A stretch of 56,215 nucleotides of DNA from Actinomadura sp. CNU-125 (GTDB lineage: Bacteria; Actinomycetota; Actinomycetes; Streptosporangiales; Streptosporangiaceae), in contig NZ_MKJY01000277.1 in assembly GCF_001942465.1 (NCBI RefSeq), forward strand, positions 1 through 56,215, given 5' to 3'. Below, piece after piece: positions 7,474 to 17,866 of this stretch (position 1 is the stretch's first letter; each line of letters begins with the position of its first letter). A program made the translations under genes and the position numbers. The notes beneath the pieces were generated by a model. It searched no databases, had not been told where the DNA came from, and saw nothing but the letters and a program-made list of their open reading frames with translations.

Positions 7474-9662
7474 GTGAGCACTGAGACGTCCGTCCCGCAT
7501 CCCCGCGTTTCAGGGGTGGAGGGGCAGCCCATGGATGCGTCCGACGCCGCGCTCTACGCGACGCTACTGAAGGAGGCCCCCGGCGGGCTCGCCTTCTTCG
7601 ACGCGGAGCTGCGCTGCCACCGGGCCAGCGACGGGCTCGCCGCGCTGCTCGGCCGGCCCGTCCGCGACCTGCAGCAGCGCCGCCCCGCCGAGTGCCTGCC
7701 CGAGCCCGTGGCGACCGCGTTCGAGACGGCGCTGCGCACCGTCCTCGCCGAGGGCGAACCGCTGGACGACGAGCTGGTCGTCCCGGTCCCCGAGCGGACC
7801 CGGACACGCCCGCGGCGGCGTCCGCGCGGGCGGAGCGGAGGCGCCCGGCGCCGTCGACGCGCCGGCCGCCGCGCCGTCGCCGAGCGGGTCCTCGCGTGCT
7901 ACTGGATGCCCGCCCGCGGCCCCGGCGGCGAACGCCCCGGCGGAGAGCCGCCGGGGGTCGTCCTCGCCGTCCTGGACGTCACCGAGCGGCGCCGCGCCGA
8001 GGAGGTCGTCCGCCGCAAGGAGCAGCGCTACCGCTCGCTCGTCGAGGCCGGCGAGCAGGTCGTCTGGGTGGCCGCGGCGAGCGGCGAGGCGATCGACGAC
8101 GCGCCCGAGTGGCGCGCGATCACCGGCCAGGCGCCCGACGAGTACGCCGAAGGCGGCTGGCTTTCGGTCGTCCACCCCGAGGACCGCCCCCGCATCGAGA
8201 CGATCTGGGCCGGCGCCGTCGAGGAGAACCGGGTCTTCGAGACCAACTACCGCATCCGCACCAAGAGCGGCGCCTACCGGCACTTCGCGTCCGGGCCGTG
8301 CCGATCTGGGAGGGCGGCGCGGTCATCGAGTGGGTCGGCGCGAACACCGACGTCACCGGGCAGCGCGAGGCCGAGGAGATGCGCGGCCGGCTGACCGAGC
8401 AGCTGTCGGCCGCCGCGCTGCGCACCGCCCGGCTCCAGCAGGCCACCTCCATGCTCGCCGAGGCGCTCACCGTCTCCCAGGTCGTCCAGGTGATCACCGA
8501 GGTGGGGCGGTCGGCGATCGGTGCCGACTACTCCGCCGTCGCGCTGCTGGACGACGACAAGCTGCGGCTCAGCATCGTCACGCCGTCCCAGCCGGGCGCC
8601 GAGGACGACGCCGGGCACGCCGCCCCCGCCGAGATCAAGGTCGGTGACCAGACGGTCATGTCGATCGCGGTCCGGGAGGGACGGCCGTTCCTGGCCGAGC
8701 ACCCCGACAGCCTCCGCCTGCAGCTCGGCCGCGACGAGAAGGGCCTGTTCGCCCGGCACACCGAGGAACGCGCCTGGGTCGGCCTGCCGCTGCTGGCCGC
8801 GGGCGCGCCGATCGGCGCCCTGCGGTTCTCCTTCACCCGCCCCCGCGAGATCACCGAGGAGGAGCGGGTCTTCCTGGAGGCCCTCGCCGGGCAGTGCGCC
8901 CTCGCCGTCGAGCGGGCGCTGCTGTTCGAACGCGAGCACAAGACCGCCGAGGAACTGCAGCGCAGCCTGCTGCCGAGCGACCTGCCGCAACTGCCCGGCA
9001 TGGTGCTCGCCGCCCGCTACAACCCCGCGACGCGCCACGTGCAGGTCGGCGGCGACTGGTACGACGTGTTCCGGCTGCCCGACGACCGGCTCGCCATCGC
9101 GGTCGGCGACGTCATGGGCAAGGGCGTCCTCGCCGCCGCGGGCATGGGCCGCGTCCGCAACGCGCTGCGCGCCCTCGCGCTCAACGACCCCAGCCCCGCC
9201 GCCGTCCTCTCCGGCCTCGACCGGCTGTTCAGCGCCACCGAGGACGAGGAGCAGTTCACCACCGTCACCTACGCGGTCATCGACCCCGAGACGGGCCGCG
9301 GCGCCTTCAGCAACGCCGGGCACCCGCCGGCCCTGCTGATCTCCCCGGACGCGCCCGCGAAGGTGAGCGAGGAGGAGGCGGGGACCCCGCTCGGATGGCC
9401 CAGTGAACGAGAGCAGACAAGTTTTTCCATCGAAACCGGCAACACTGTCGTCTTCTATTCCGATGGACTTGTGGAGAACCGTAGACGCGGGGTGCACGCA
9501 GGTCTGGAAGAGCTCGTCGCCGTGGCCGAGGACGCCCCCACCGAAGTGGTAGGAGATCCCGAGAGACTCGTCGACTTCCTGGTCGATCGGATGCTTGCCG
9601 GATACGAGCAGGTAGACGATGTGACCGTGCTCGCCCTGCACGTCCCGCCCGAACCCGCGTGA
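7474..9662 (+). CDS. PAS-PAS-GAF-PP2C (SpoIIE-type) serine phosphatase, frameshifted near 8298
   Basis: GTG at 7474 is chosen for the GGAGGTGG seven bases upstream; ATG at 7531 is an alternative. The product is about 730 residues: PAS 1 at 25-130, PAS 2 at 185-300 (SLVEAGEQVVWVAA, GWLSVVHPEDRP), GAF at 320-480 and a PP2C/SpoIIE domain at 490-729 with metal-binding motifs GGDWYDVFRL, AVGDVMGKGV and FYSDGLVENR. This is the common actinobacterial sensor phosphatase that dephosphorylates anti-sigma-antagonists in response to redox or small-molecule signals. The frame changes between HFAS and RAVPIWEGG, consistent with one missing base, so the protein is probably intact in the organism. It lies directly upstream of the primary sigma factor gene, on the same strand. 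Confidence 0.9.
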
Positions 9663-9786
9663 GATCGTCCGGACACGACGCGAAGACGTCGACAAGACGG
9701 AGCCGTACGTACGAAGGACCGCCTCGCGCCCTCTAAGGTGGAGAGTTACCGGGTAGGACATCAGGGGTGGAACGCGCAGCAGTACC

Positions 9787-9899
9787 GGAATGCTTGACCC
9801 AGTCAGAGCGGGTACGCTGCCTCCGCACCGGGGGTCCCGCCCAGTGTGAGGTCCCACCTCGTGTGAGGCCGGGCCCGTCAGGGCACTTGGGTATCCAAG
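9787..9899 (+). promoter_or_regulatory. Promoter/leader region of the primary sigma factor gene with palindromes
   Basis: TTGACC at 9794-9799 is the best -35-like hexamer, with TACGCT at 9813-9818, a short 13-base spacing; GGAAT at 9787-9791 is reminiscent of a SigR-type -35 but its partner is poor. Downstream are GAGGT-ccc-ACCTC (9848-9860), flanked by two copies of GTGTGAGG (9844, 9861), and CTTGG-gtat-CCAAG (9886-9899), which ends 25 bases before the start codon. These may be operators or leader structure. The promoter assignment itself is uncertain. Confidence 0.4.
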
Positions 9900-9924
9900 C
9901 CACACGTTCGTTCGAGAGGTATTT

Positions 9925-11562
9925 GTGTCGCCTGCTAGCTCGACCTCGAAAGCGTCGGATCTGCACGATCACGTCATCGCGCAACTGATCGAGCGTGGAC
10001 GGTCCCAGGGAAATCGCCTCGATGCCGACGACGTCCGCCGCACGTTCGAAGAGGCCGACATCCCGGTGTCCGCCGCCTCCTCGATCCTGCGGAGCCTCAG
10101 CAAGGAGGGTGTGACCGTCATGGTGAGCGCTGCCGACTCCGCGGCGCCCAAGCGTTCGCGCAAGCGCGCGGCGCCTGCGGCCCGCAGGCCCCGGACGGCC
10201 GCCGCGGCCAAGGAGCAGCCCGACACGGTGACCGCCGTCGTCGGTGACGCCGAGGGCGAGGCCGCCGAGACCGCACGTCCCGTCCGTCCGGCGCCCGCCA
10301 AGCCCGCGGCCAAGCAGGCGAAGCCGAAGAAGACCGCCGCCGCCAAGCCGAAGAAGGCCGCCCCGAAGAAGGCGGACGCCAAGGCCCCGGCGAAGAAGGC
10401 CGGCGACGACGCCGAGCTCGAGGACGACGTCGACGTCGAGCTCGACGACATGGGCGACGACCTGGAGGTCGAGCTCGTGGACGACGCGTCCGACGCCGAC
10501 GAGACGCCGGAGGCCGAGGAGGAAGAGGCCCCCGCGAAGGCCCCGGCCGCCGCCAAGCCCGCCGCCGCGTCGTCGTCGTCCGAGGAGGAGGGCTTCACCC
10601 TCAGCGACGACGAGGAGGACGCACCCGCGCAGCAGATCGCCGCCGCGGGCGCCACCGCCGACCCCGTCAAGGACTACCTCAAGCAGATCGGCAAGGTCCC
10701 CCTGCTGAACGCCGAGCAGGAGGTGGAGCTCGCCAAGCGCATCGAGGCCGGGCTCTTCGCCGAGGAGCGCCTGGCCGCCGACGGCCCGGCGATGTCCGAG
10801 GAGGACCTCGAAGACTTCGAGTGGATCGCCGAGGACGGGCGCCGCGCCAAGAACCACCTGCTGGAGGCCAACCTCCGCCTGGTGGTGTCGCTGGCCAAGC
10901 GCTACACCGGCCGCGGCATGCTGTTCCTGGACCTGATCCAGGAGGGCAACCTCGGTCTCATCCGCGCCGTCGAGAAGTTCGACTACACCAAGGGCTACAA
11001 GTTCTCCACGTACGCCACCTGGTGGATCCGGCAGGCGATCACCCGCGCGATGGCCGACCAGGCCCGCACCATCCGTATCCCGGTGCACATGGTCGAGGTC
11101 ATCAACAAGCTGGCGCGCGTCCAGCGGCAGATGCTCCAGGACCTGGGCCGCGAGCCCACCCCGGAGGAGCTGGCCAAGGAACTCGACATGACCCCGGAGA
11201 AGGTCGTCGAGGTGCAGAAGTACGGCCGCGAGCCGATCTCCCTGCACACCCCGCTGGGCGAGGACGGCGACAGCGAGTTCGGCGACCTCATCGAGGACTC
11301 CGAAGCCATCGTCCCCGCCGACGCGGTCAGCTTCACCCTCCTGCAGGAGCAGCTCCACTCGGTGCTGGACACCCTCAGCGAGCGCGAAGCGGGCGTCGTT
11401 TCGATGCGGTTCGGCCTCACCGACGGCCAGCCGAAGACCCTGGACGAGATCGGCAAGGTGTACGGGGTCACCCGTGAGCGCATCCGCCAGATCGAGTCCA
11501 AGACGATGTCGAAGCTGCGCCACCCGTCCCGTTCCCAGGTCCTGCGCGACTACCTCGACTGA
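9925..11562 (+). CDS. rpoD: Primary (group 1) RNA polymerase sigma factor, HrdB/SigA type
   Basis: GTG at 9925 follows AGAGG at ribosome-binding distance and gives 545 residues. Residues 10-60 are the actinobacterial region 1.1. Residues 65-235 form a Lys/Ala/Pro-rich then strongly acidic linker. Region 1.2 starts at about 245 ([16 protein letters not shown]), region 2 at about 315 ([15 protein letters not shown], then the -10-recognising [15 protein letters not shown]), and region 4 at about 505 ([20 protein letters not shown]). The set of regions and their near-universal residues identify the vegetative sigma factor. It is followed by a strong hairpin terminator and by a conserved actinomycete neighbourhood (zinc-ribbon protein and parE downstream). 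Confidence 0.97.
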   Translation: MSPASSTSKASDLHDHVIAQLIERGRSQGNRLDADDVRRTFEEADIPVSAASSILRSLSKEGVTVMVSAADSAAPKRSRKRAAPAARRPRTAAAAKEQPDTVTAVVGDAEGEAAETARPVRPAPAKPAAKQAKPKKTAAAKPKKAAPKKADAKAPAKKAGDDAELEDDVDVELDDMGDDLEVELVDDASDADETPEAEEEEAPAKAPAAAKPAAASSSSEEEGFTLSDDEEDAPAQQIAAAGATADPVKDYLKQIGKVPLLNAEQEVELAKRIEAGLFAEERLAADGPAMSEEDLEDFEWIAEDGRRAKNHLLEANLRLVVSLAKRYTGRGMLFLDLIQEGNLGLIRAVEKFDYTKGYKFSTYATWWIRQAITRAMADQARTIRIPVHMVEVINKLARVQRQMLQDLGREPTPEELAKELDMTPEKVVEVQKYGREPISLHTPLGEDGDSEFGDLIEDSEAIVPADAVSFTLLQEQLHSVLDTLSEREAGVVSMRFGLTDGQPKTLDEIGKVYGVTRERIRQIESKTMSKLRHPSRSQVLRDYLD

Positions 11563-11576
11563 CGGACACCCGCGAA

Positions 11577-11602
11577 GGCCCCGCCGCACCCGCGGCGGGG
11601 CC
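11577..11602 (+). terminator. Terminator of the sigma factor gene
   Basis: A perfect 11-bp stem (GGCCCCGCCGC with GCGGCGGGGCC) and a 4-base loop ACCC, starting 14 bases after the sigma factor stop codon. There is no U-tract, as is usual for actinomycete terminators. Confidence 0.75.
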
Positions 11603-11643
11603 CGAACGCCTGCCCGCCCACGGGACGAGTTCTGCGAGTGGGC

Positions 11644-11667
11644 CGCACCGGGGAAGCCCCGGGTGCG
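11644..11667. terminator. Second hairpin between convergent sigma factor and yaaA genes
   Basis: CGCACCGGGG pairs with CCCCGG(G)TGCG around an AAG loop with one bulged G. Lying between convergent genes, it could terminate the minus-strand yaaA transcript. Confidence 0.45.
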
Positions 11668-11740
11668 TTGCCTCGTGGGGACGGCCTGATTCCCGGGGCG
11701 GCCGGAGCGAGCTCTGCGAGCGCAGGCCGACCCGATCTCC

Positions 11741-12483
11741 TCAGGTGTGCAGGATGACGTCCAGGTTGGTGCCGTTGAGCTCCGCCGTGTGGCCGAGGCC
11801 GACGACGGCCTTGAGGAGGTCTTCGGGGGTGCGCGGGTCCGCGCGGGCGGCGAGGAGGTCGTGGGCGATCTCGCCGCGGGTCGCCTTGGCCATGTGGCTG
11901 ACCACCGACCGCTGGGGCACGCCGCGGACGATCCGCTCCCGGAACACCCGCACCGCCACGGTCGGCCGCGGAGCCTTCCACACCGACGCGTACGGGCCGG
12001 AGCGCATGTCGACGACGAGGCCGTCGTCGAGTCGCAGCGCGTCGCGCATGACGGGACGCCAGAGCGCGGCGAGGCGGCCCTGCGGCGGCAGCGACACCGC
12101 CATGGCCAGCCGGTACGGCGGGATGCGGTCGGTGAGCCGGAGGGCGCCCCACAGGCCCGAGAAGACGATGATCCGGTCGGCGGCGGCGCGTTCGTCCAGG
12201 CTCGGCAGGTCCAGGTTGTCGTACAGGACGCCCGTGTAGAGCCGCGCGACCGGCAGCGTCGGGGCCGTGCGCAGGCCCCGGTTGCGGGCGAGCGCCTCGT
12301 CCTTCTGCCCGGCGGGGAACCCCAGGCGTCCGCGGCGTCGTCGCGCCCGCACGCTTCGCCGAGCGCCGTCAGGACGCGTTCGCGTACGGCGGTGAGGCCG
12401 GGGAAGCTCAGGGATCCGAGGTCGAGCGGCGGACCGTCGCCCGCGGCGGCCTTCTTCTCCGACGGCGGGAGCAGGATGTGCAC
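11741..12483 (-). CDS. yaaA: YaaA family peroxide-stress protein, frameshifted near 12328
   Basis: GTG at 12483 follows GGAGG and starts with the family hallmark HILLPPSEKK. The frame changes after RDDAADAWG and coding resumes as FPAGQKDEALARNRGL, so one G is probably missing in a G-run. The rest carries family blocks such as LYTGVLYDNLDL, IIVFSGLWGALRLTD, IPPYRLAMAVSLP and VVSHMAKATRGEIAHDLL. The reconstructed length, about 247 residues, is normal. YaaA proteins (DUF328) limit iron-dependent damage during peroxide stress in E. coli. The gene converges on the sigma factor gene. Confidence 0.88.
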
Positions 12484-12704
12484 GTTCCTCCTGAAAGGCG
12501 TGGTGGCTCCGATGGACGGCGCGGCGTGGCCGGACGTGGCCGGAAGCATCCCCGACGCCTCGGGCCGGGACGTCCGGCGGGGGCGTGAAACGGGCGGATA
12601 TCGCTATCGGGTGAAGAGCGTCACTTCGGCACGGGAAATGCGTCCGGTGATCGAATAATTACACTGCGTGGTCAATTTGTTCGCGAAGTGCGGGAAAGGT
12701 GAAC

Positions 12705-12730
12705 GGCGGCCACCGTCTCCGGTGGCCGCC
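12705..12730 (-). terminator. Terminator of the zinc-ribbon protein gene
   Basis: GGCGGCCACCG (12705-12715) pairs perfectly with CGGTGGCCGCC (12720-12730) around TCTC, 27 bases past the stop of the minus-strand gene at 12758. The rest of the 12484-12757 gap shows no gene. Confidence 0.7.
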
Positions 12731-12757
12731 GCTCTCGAGGACGTTCTATGGACATGC

Positions 12758-12988
12758 CTACCGCTCGTCGTCCCGAGCGCTAGCCGGGGTTTCAGTGAGC
12801 CTGTCGGTCTCGTCCTGAATGTCGGCCCCATTGGCGCGGAGGGCCTCACCGTACTTGCGCCCGTGGTGGGCGCAGAACAGAAGGTCGCCGCCGCCTACAA
12901 GGACAGCACGGACGTAGGCCTGGGCGCCACAGCGGTCGCATCGGTCGGCGACGGTCAGCGGCTTGGTCGGGGCAAGGGCTCCAGTCAC
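12758..12988 (-). CDS. DUF7455-like small zinc-ribbon protein
   Basis: This 76-residue protein starts with GTG at 12988, which has AGGAAGGTG directly upstream; a longer frame to 13090 lacks such support. The core TVADRCDRCGAQAYVRAVL followed by LLFCAHHGRKYGEALR supplies Cys-x2-Cys and Cys-x2-His-like metal ligands. This small protein is regularly found between the primary sigma factor and parE in actinomycetes, and that order is preserved here. A -10-like TTAGAT lies at 13028-13033. Its molecular role is not known. Confidence 0.8.
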   Translation of the reverse strand: MTGALAPTKPLTVADRCDRCGAQAYVRAVLVGGGDLLFCAHHGRKYGEALRANGADIQDETDRLTETPASARDDER

Positions 12989-13107
12989 GGCACCTTCCTC
13001 ATGCTCGGGGTCGGTACTTAGGAGAACATCTAACCCGACGCGAACGTTCCCAACCTGCTTGTTCGTACGCCCACAGCAGAATGGGCCCATAAGTGACCGA
13101 CGTCACA

Positions 13108-14180
13108 TTAGGCGTCGTCCCATCGGAACAGGCGGACCGCGATCAGTGCGCCGACGATCGCGACGCCCAGCAGAACGCCGATTTGCGGCAGTGCGGACAT
13201 CGGCCCGAGACCGCGTCCCATCACGTTCAGCATGCCCTCGTTCAGATAGCGCAGCGGAAAGACGTACGAGAGCGTCCGCATCCACTGGGGCGACGCGTCC
13301 AGCGGGAAGAAGGAGCCGCCGAGGAACGCCATCGGCAGGACGATCAGCTGCGTGACGGCCTGCGCGGTCTCCTGCGTCTTCGCCCACGCGCCGACCACCA
13401 TCCCGATCGACAGGAACGCCAGGACGCCGGCCAGGACCATCGGGACGCCCATCCACCAGGCCCCGCTCAACCGCAGGCCGAACATCGGGAGCGTCGCCAC
13501 CGCCACGAACAGGGCGAACTGGACGAGCGCGACGCGAGGCTCACCGCGACGCGCGCCGCGAACACCGTCGGGATCGGGGCGGGCGAGAGCTGCAGGCGGC
13601 GCAGGATGCCCTTCGTCCGCCACGACACGAGCGTCTGCGAGGCGCCGAACACCCCCGCGGACGCGAGCGCCCAGCCGAGCAGGCTCGGGGTGAAGAACTG
13701 GATCGCGTTGAGCGAGTCGTCCTCGACCTGCTGGGCCGACATCGAGTACGTGGGCGCCTTGCCGGTCGCCGCGACGTTCGACGACTGCACGATCTGGTTC
13801 ATCAGGCTCCGTACCGTCCCGGACCGGACCTGGTCGGCGGCGGAGTAGTGGACGATCAGCTCGTGTCCGCGCTGCTCCACCACCGCGGACACGTCGCCCT
13901 TCTCGACGTCGCGCAGCGCCTGGGCCCGGTCGGACGCCGCGGTCAGCTCCATGACCTCGCCGAGTTCGTCCGGCGCCGCCGCCACCGCGCGTTCGACGAT
14001 GGGCACCGGGCCGACCCGCAGCACCTCGACCTTCGAGGTCGTCTGGTTCCCGAAGATCCCGGCGAAGATCACCAGGAACATCAGCGGGAACAGGATGGTG
14101 AACGCCAGCGCGCCCCTGTCCCGGACGAAGCCGAGGAGCATCGCCCGTGACAGGCTCCGGAAACTCGCGTACGTGCTCAT
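13108..14180 (-). CDS. ABC-2 type exporter permease, frameshifted near 13530
   Basis: ATG at 14180 has GGAG eight bases upstream and overlaps the stop of the ATPase gene, so the pair is co-translated. The N-terminal part has a first membrane helix (ALAFTILFPLMFLVIFAGIFG), then a 160-residue extracytoplasmic domain, then helices including TPSLLGWALASAGVFGASQ. After a probable 1-base loss near VAVSLA the frame continues as VALVQFALFVAVATLP, with further helices and the ABC-2 block QLIVLPMAFLGGSFFPLD. The combined product of about 357 residues fits the DrrB/YadH-like exporters of drugs or lipids. The substrate cannot be told. Confidence 0.87.
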
Positions 14181-15080
14181 GCCCGGTACTCCCGTCCGGT
14201 GACCTGGAGGAAAACGTCTTCGAGGGTGGCGCCGTGGATCTGGACGCCGTCCAGCGCGTCCTTCGCCGCCATCGCCGCGACCACGGCGGACGGCTCCCGC
14301 GTGGAGATCGTCAGCGACACGCCGTCGTCGGCCGCCTCGTCCGCGCCCGGCAGCGACCGCGCGTCCGCGAGGGGCAGCACCCCGCTCGGCACGCTGATCC
14401 GCGCCGGGGAGTCCAGCCCGCGCACCAGGACGGCCGGCGGGCCGAGCCGCAGCAGCCGCCCCGCGTCCATGATCGCCACGCGGTCGCAGAGGATCTCCGC
14501 CTCGTCCATGTAGTGCGTGGTCAGCACGATCGTGCGGCCGCCGGTGTTGATGTCGCGCAGCAGGTCCCACAGGTTGCGGCGCGCCTGCGGGTCGAGCGCG
14601 GCCGTCGGCTCGTCCAGGAACACCAGCTCCGGATCGTGGACGAGCGCGCACGCGATCGACAACCGCTGCGCCTGCCCGCCCGACAGCTTCTCCACCCGCA
14701 CGTCGGCCTTGTCCGTCAGCCCGACCGTCTCCAGCATCGCGTCGGCGCGCCGCGCCGGGACGCCGTAGAGCGACCCGAACGTGCGCAGCTGCTCGCGCGC
14801 GGTCAGCCGCTCGAAGAACGAGGAAGGCCTGCAACTGGACGCCGATGCGGGGCAGCAGCGCGGAGTTGCGAGGCCACGGCGACGCCCCGAGGATCGACAC
14901 CGTGCCGCCGTCGGCTTGCCGGAGCCCCTCGATGATCTCCAGGGTCGTCGTCTTCCCGGCCCCGTTCGGCCCGAGGATCCCGAAGAACTCGCCCTCGCCG
15001 ACGTCGAAGGTGACGTCGTCGACGGCCTGGACGTCGCCGTATCGTTTCTGGAGGCCCGCGACCTCGATGGTGTGCGCCAT
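14177..15080 (-). CDS. ABC exporter ATP-binding protein, frameshifted near 14822
   Basis: ATG at 15080 begins [18 protein letters not shown]. Walker A is [10 protein letters not shown], the signature is [13 protein letters not shown], Walker B is [13 protein letters not shown] and the switch His is in [12 protein letters not shown]. The C-terminal 80 residues are the DrrA-type extension. The frame shifts at [15 protein letters not shown] near 14822; here one extra T would restore the family reading, unlike most other shifts in the window. With the overlapping permease it forms a two-gene exporter. A perfect 23-bp palindrome lies 46 bases upstream of the start. Confidence 0.88.
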
Positions 15081-15125
15081 GCCGGGGACACTACGGAGAC
15101 GCCCCGTCGGGCACACCCGACCAAA

Positions 15126-15148
15126 GGTGGACATTTCCAATGTCCACC
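15126..15148. promoter_or_regulatory. Perfect 23-bp palindrome upstream of the ABC exporter
   Basis: GGTGGACATT (15126-15135), spacer TCC, AATGTCCACC (15139-15148): ten-base arms without mismatch. It sits between the minus-strand exporter operon and the plus-strand leaderless promoter at 15236, the usual position for a dimeric repressor site. No cognate regulator gene is adjacent. Confidence 0.65.
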
Positions 15149-15235
15149 CTGGGGCCGACCACCGCCCGACGGGCGAGGTTCCCGCGGGCGGAGGCGTGGC
15201 CGGGCGCCGTGAATCGGCGAGGCGACGAGATTCGA

Positions 15236-15264
15236 TTGCACGTTCGAATGCTTTCACTTAGAGT
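15236..15264 (+). promoter_or_regulatory. Leaderless sigma-70-type promoter of the TnpB remnant
   Basis: TTGCAC (15236-15241), 17-base spacer, TAGAGT (15259-15264). The ATG at 15272 begins seven bases after the -10, where transcription would start, so the mRNA would be leaderless. Confidence 0.65.
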
Positions 15265-15271
15265 GTTCGCC

Positions 15272-15604
15272 ATGTCGCAACCGGTCGTTCAAGTTGGTGG
15301 TGTTACCGCCGGGGCGACTTACCGCCATGTGCACGACCGGGCCGAAGGGGCCGGGAATAACGGGTGGCGGCCCGTCGCGCCGTCGTTCGTGGCGGCAGGC
15401 CCGGCGGGGGTGGCGGTCCGCACCCGCCTCAAAGACCTAACGCCTGAGGACGAGCAGCTGCTGCGAGCGGCAGGCGAACATCTGGGGTCGCTGGCCGCCC
15501 GGGATCTGAAGACCCGGTGCGCCGATGGCCTGGGGCATGATTCGGCCCGGTGGGCGGCGCGTAAGCGGGAGTTGACCACGCTGTCGTCGGCGCGCTGGGC
15601 CGGG
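15272..15604 (+). pseudogene. Truncated TnpB-like transposase, N-terminal fragment
   Basis: About 111 codons from ATG at 15272 carry the N-terminal signature of the actinobacterial TnpB-related transposase family: [20 protein letters not shown], then [18 protein letters not shown]. The family is normally 450-600 residues, so the C-terminal RuvC and zinc-finger parts are gone. After RWAG the sequence becomes unrelated but stays open, and the frame runs on into ParE without a stop. No element end, serine or Y1 recombinase, or guide-RNA-bearing 3' end remains. Family recognition is from memory of conserved residues and should be tested by a profile search. Confidence 0.7.
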
Positions 15605-15724
15605 AGGGGAACCAGCGTGCCCAACACCGTTCGGGACACGCGGCAGAATAATGCAACTCATGTTCTGTCTTATAGGGACGGTACCCTCGTGCCGAATGTC
15701 CTACCCCCGAGGAGCACACGCACG

Positions 15725-17814
15725 TTGACCGCCGCGACCGCCGAAGTGACGACCGAAGATCCGCACGGCTACTCCGCCCGGCACCTCTCGGTGCTGGAGG
15801 GGCTGGAGGCCGTGCGCAAGCGACCCGGCATGTACATCGGGTCGACCGACAGCCGCGGCCTCGCCCACTGCCTGTGGGAGATCGTCGACAACTGCGTCGA
15901 CGAGGCCCTGGCCGGATACTGCACCCATATCGGCGTGGTGATGCACGCGACGGGTCCTTCGAGGTGGGCGACAACGGCCGCGGCATCCCCGTCGACCTCG
16001 AACCCAAGACGGGCCTGCCGGGCGTCGAGCTGGTCATGACGCGGCTGCACGCGGGCGGCAAGTTCGGCGGCGTGTCCTACACCGCGTCCGGCGGCCTGCA
16101 CGGCGTCGGCGCGTCCGTCGTCAACGCCCTGTCGGCCCGCCTGGACGTCGAGGTCGACCGCGACGGCCACACCCACGCGATCAGCTTCCGGCGGGGGCTG
16201 CCCGGCGAGTTCGCCGACGACGGCCGCCCGAACGCCCGGTTCAAGAAGCGGTCCGGGATGCGGCAGGTCCGCAAGGTCGCCAAGAAGGTCACCGGCACCC
16301 GTACCCGGTTCTGGCCCGACCTGCAGATCTTCCTGAAGGAAGCGACCGTCGAGCGCGACCTGGTCATGGACCGGATGCGCCAGACCGCGTTCCTCATCCC
16401 CGGCCTCACCATCGACGTCCGCGACGAGCGCGGCGACGAGGTCGTCGAGGAGACGTTCCGGTTCGACGGCGGCATCGGCGAGTTCTGCACCTACCTGTCC
16501 AAGGACAACCCCCTCATCGACGTCCTGCGCCTGCAGGGCCGCGGCCACTTCACCGAGACCGTCCCCGTCCTGGACGACCAGGGCCACCTCACCCCGACCG
16601 ACGTGGAGCGCGACCTGGAGGTCGACATCGCGCTGCGCTGGGGGAGCGGCTACGACACCGTGACCCGCTCGTTCGTCAACGTGATCGCCACCCCCAAGGG
16701 CGGCACCCACGTGCGCGGATTCGAGAAGGCCGTGGTCAAGGTCATCAACGAGCAGTTGCGCGCCGCCCGGCTGCTGAAGAACGGCGACGAGGACGTCATC
16801 CGCGACGACGTCCAGGAGGGGATGACCGCGGTCGTCACGGTCCGGTTGCCCGAGCCGCAGTTCGAGGGCCAGACCAAGGAGATCCTCGGCACGTCCGCCG
16901 CGACGCGCATCGTGTCCAAGGTCGCCGACCGCGAGCTCCGGGCCATCTTCGAGAACCCGCCGCGTGCGCAGAAGCAGGCGCTGCGGGCGGTTCTGGAGAA
17001 GATCGTCGGTGCGGCCAAGACCCGTATCGCCGCCCGCACCCAGCGCGACAACCAGCGCCGCAAGAACGCCCTGGAGAACTCGGCGCTCCCGGCCAAGCTC
17101 GTCGACTGCCGGACGGCCGACGACCGCAGCGAGCTGTTCATCGTCGAGGGCGACTCCGCGCTCGGCACCGCCAAGCTCGCCCGCGACTCCGAGTTCCAGG
17201 CGCTGCTGCCGATCCGCGGCAAGATCCTGAACGTGCAGAAGGCGTCCGTCGCCGACATGCTGAAGAACGCCGAATGCGCCGCGATCATCCAGGTGATCGG
17301 GGCCGGTTCGGGCCGCACCTTCGACATCGAGGCGTCCCGTTACGGGCGCATCATCCTGATGGCCGACGCCGACGTCGACGGTTCCCACATCCGGACGCTG
17401 CTGCTGACGCTGCTCTATCGGTACATGCGGCCGATGCTGGAGGAGGGCCGGGTCTACGCGGCCGTCCCGCCGCTGCACCGCATCGAGCTGATCAAGCCCC
17501 GCAAGGGCCAGGAGAAGTACGTCTACTGCTACAGCGACGCGGAGCTGCGGCAGAAGCTGGTGGAGTTCGAGCGCAAGGGCCGCCGCTGGAAGGAGCCCGT
17601 CCAGCGGTACAAGGGCCTGGGCGAGATGGACGCCGACCAGCTCGCCGAGACGACGATGGACCCGCGGCACCGCATCCTGCGCCGCATCCGCGTCGAGAAC
17701 GCCGAGGAGGCCGCGAAGACGTTCGACCTGCTGATGGGCAGCGACGTCGCACCGCGCCGCGCGTTCATCACCGCGGGCGCGTCCGAACTGGACGCCGAAC
17801 GCATCGACGTCTGA
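15725..17814 (+). CDS. parE: DNA topoisomerase IV subunit B, frameshifted near 15950
   Basis: TTG at 15725 has GGAG ten bases upstream; GTG at 15746 is an alternative. The product of about 696 residues has the GHKL ATPase ([49 protein letters not shown]), the transducer domain with [11 protein letters not shown], and the TOPRIM domain ([30 protein letters not shown]). [19 protein letters not shown] closes the C-terminus. Length and details match ParE/GyrB2 of actinomycetes rather than GyrB. The frame change at [15 protein letters not shown] requires one lost G and must be a sequence error in an essential gene. An in-frame TnpB fragment precedes it. Confidence 0.93.
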
Positions 17815-17826
17815 GCCGGTTCGTGT

Positions 17827-17860
17827 GCGAGCCCGGGGCCGGTCGCGGCCCCGGGCTCGC
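17827..17860. terminator. Bidirectional terminator after parE
   Basis: GCGAGCCCGGGGCC pairs perfectly over 14 bases with GGCCCCGGGCTCGC around a GGTCGC loop, located between the convergent parE and secreted-protein stops. Confidence 0.85.
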
Positions 17861-17866
17861 GGCGGG

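Noticed and set aside
9733..12549. A 938-codon minus-strand frame opposite the sigma factor
   Set aside because: Composition is antisense-like except for the YaaA N-terminus it happens to include; the sigma factor on the plus strand is certain.
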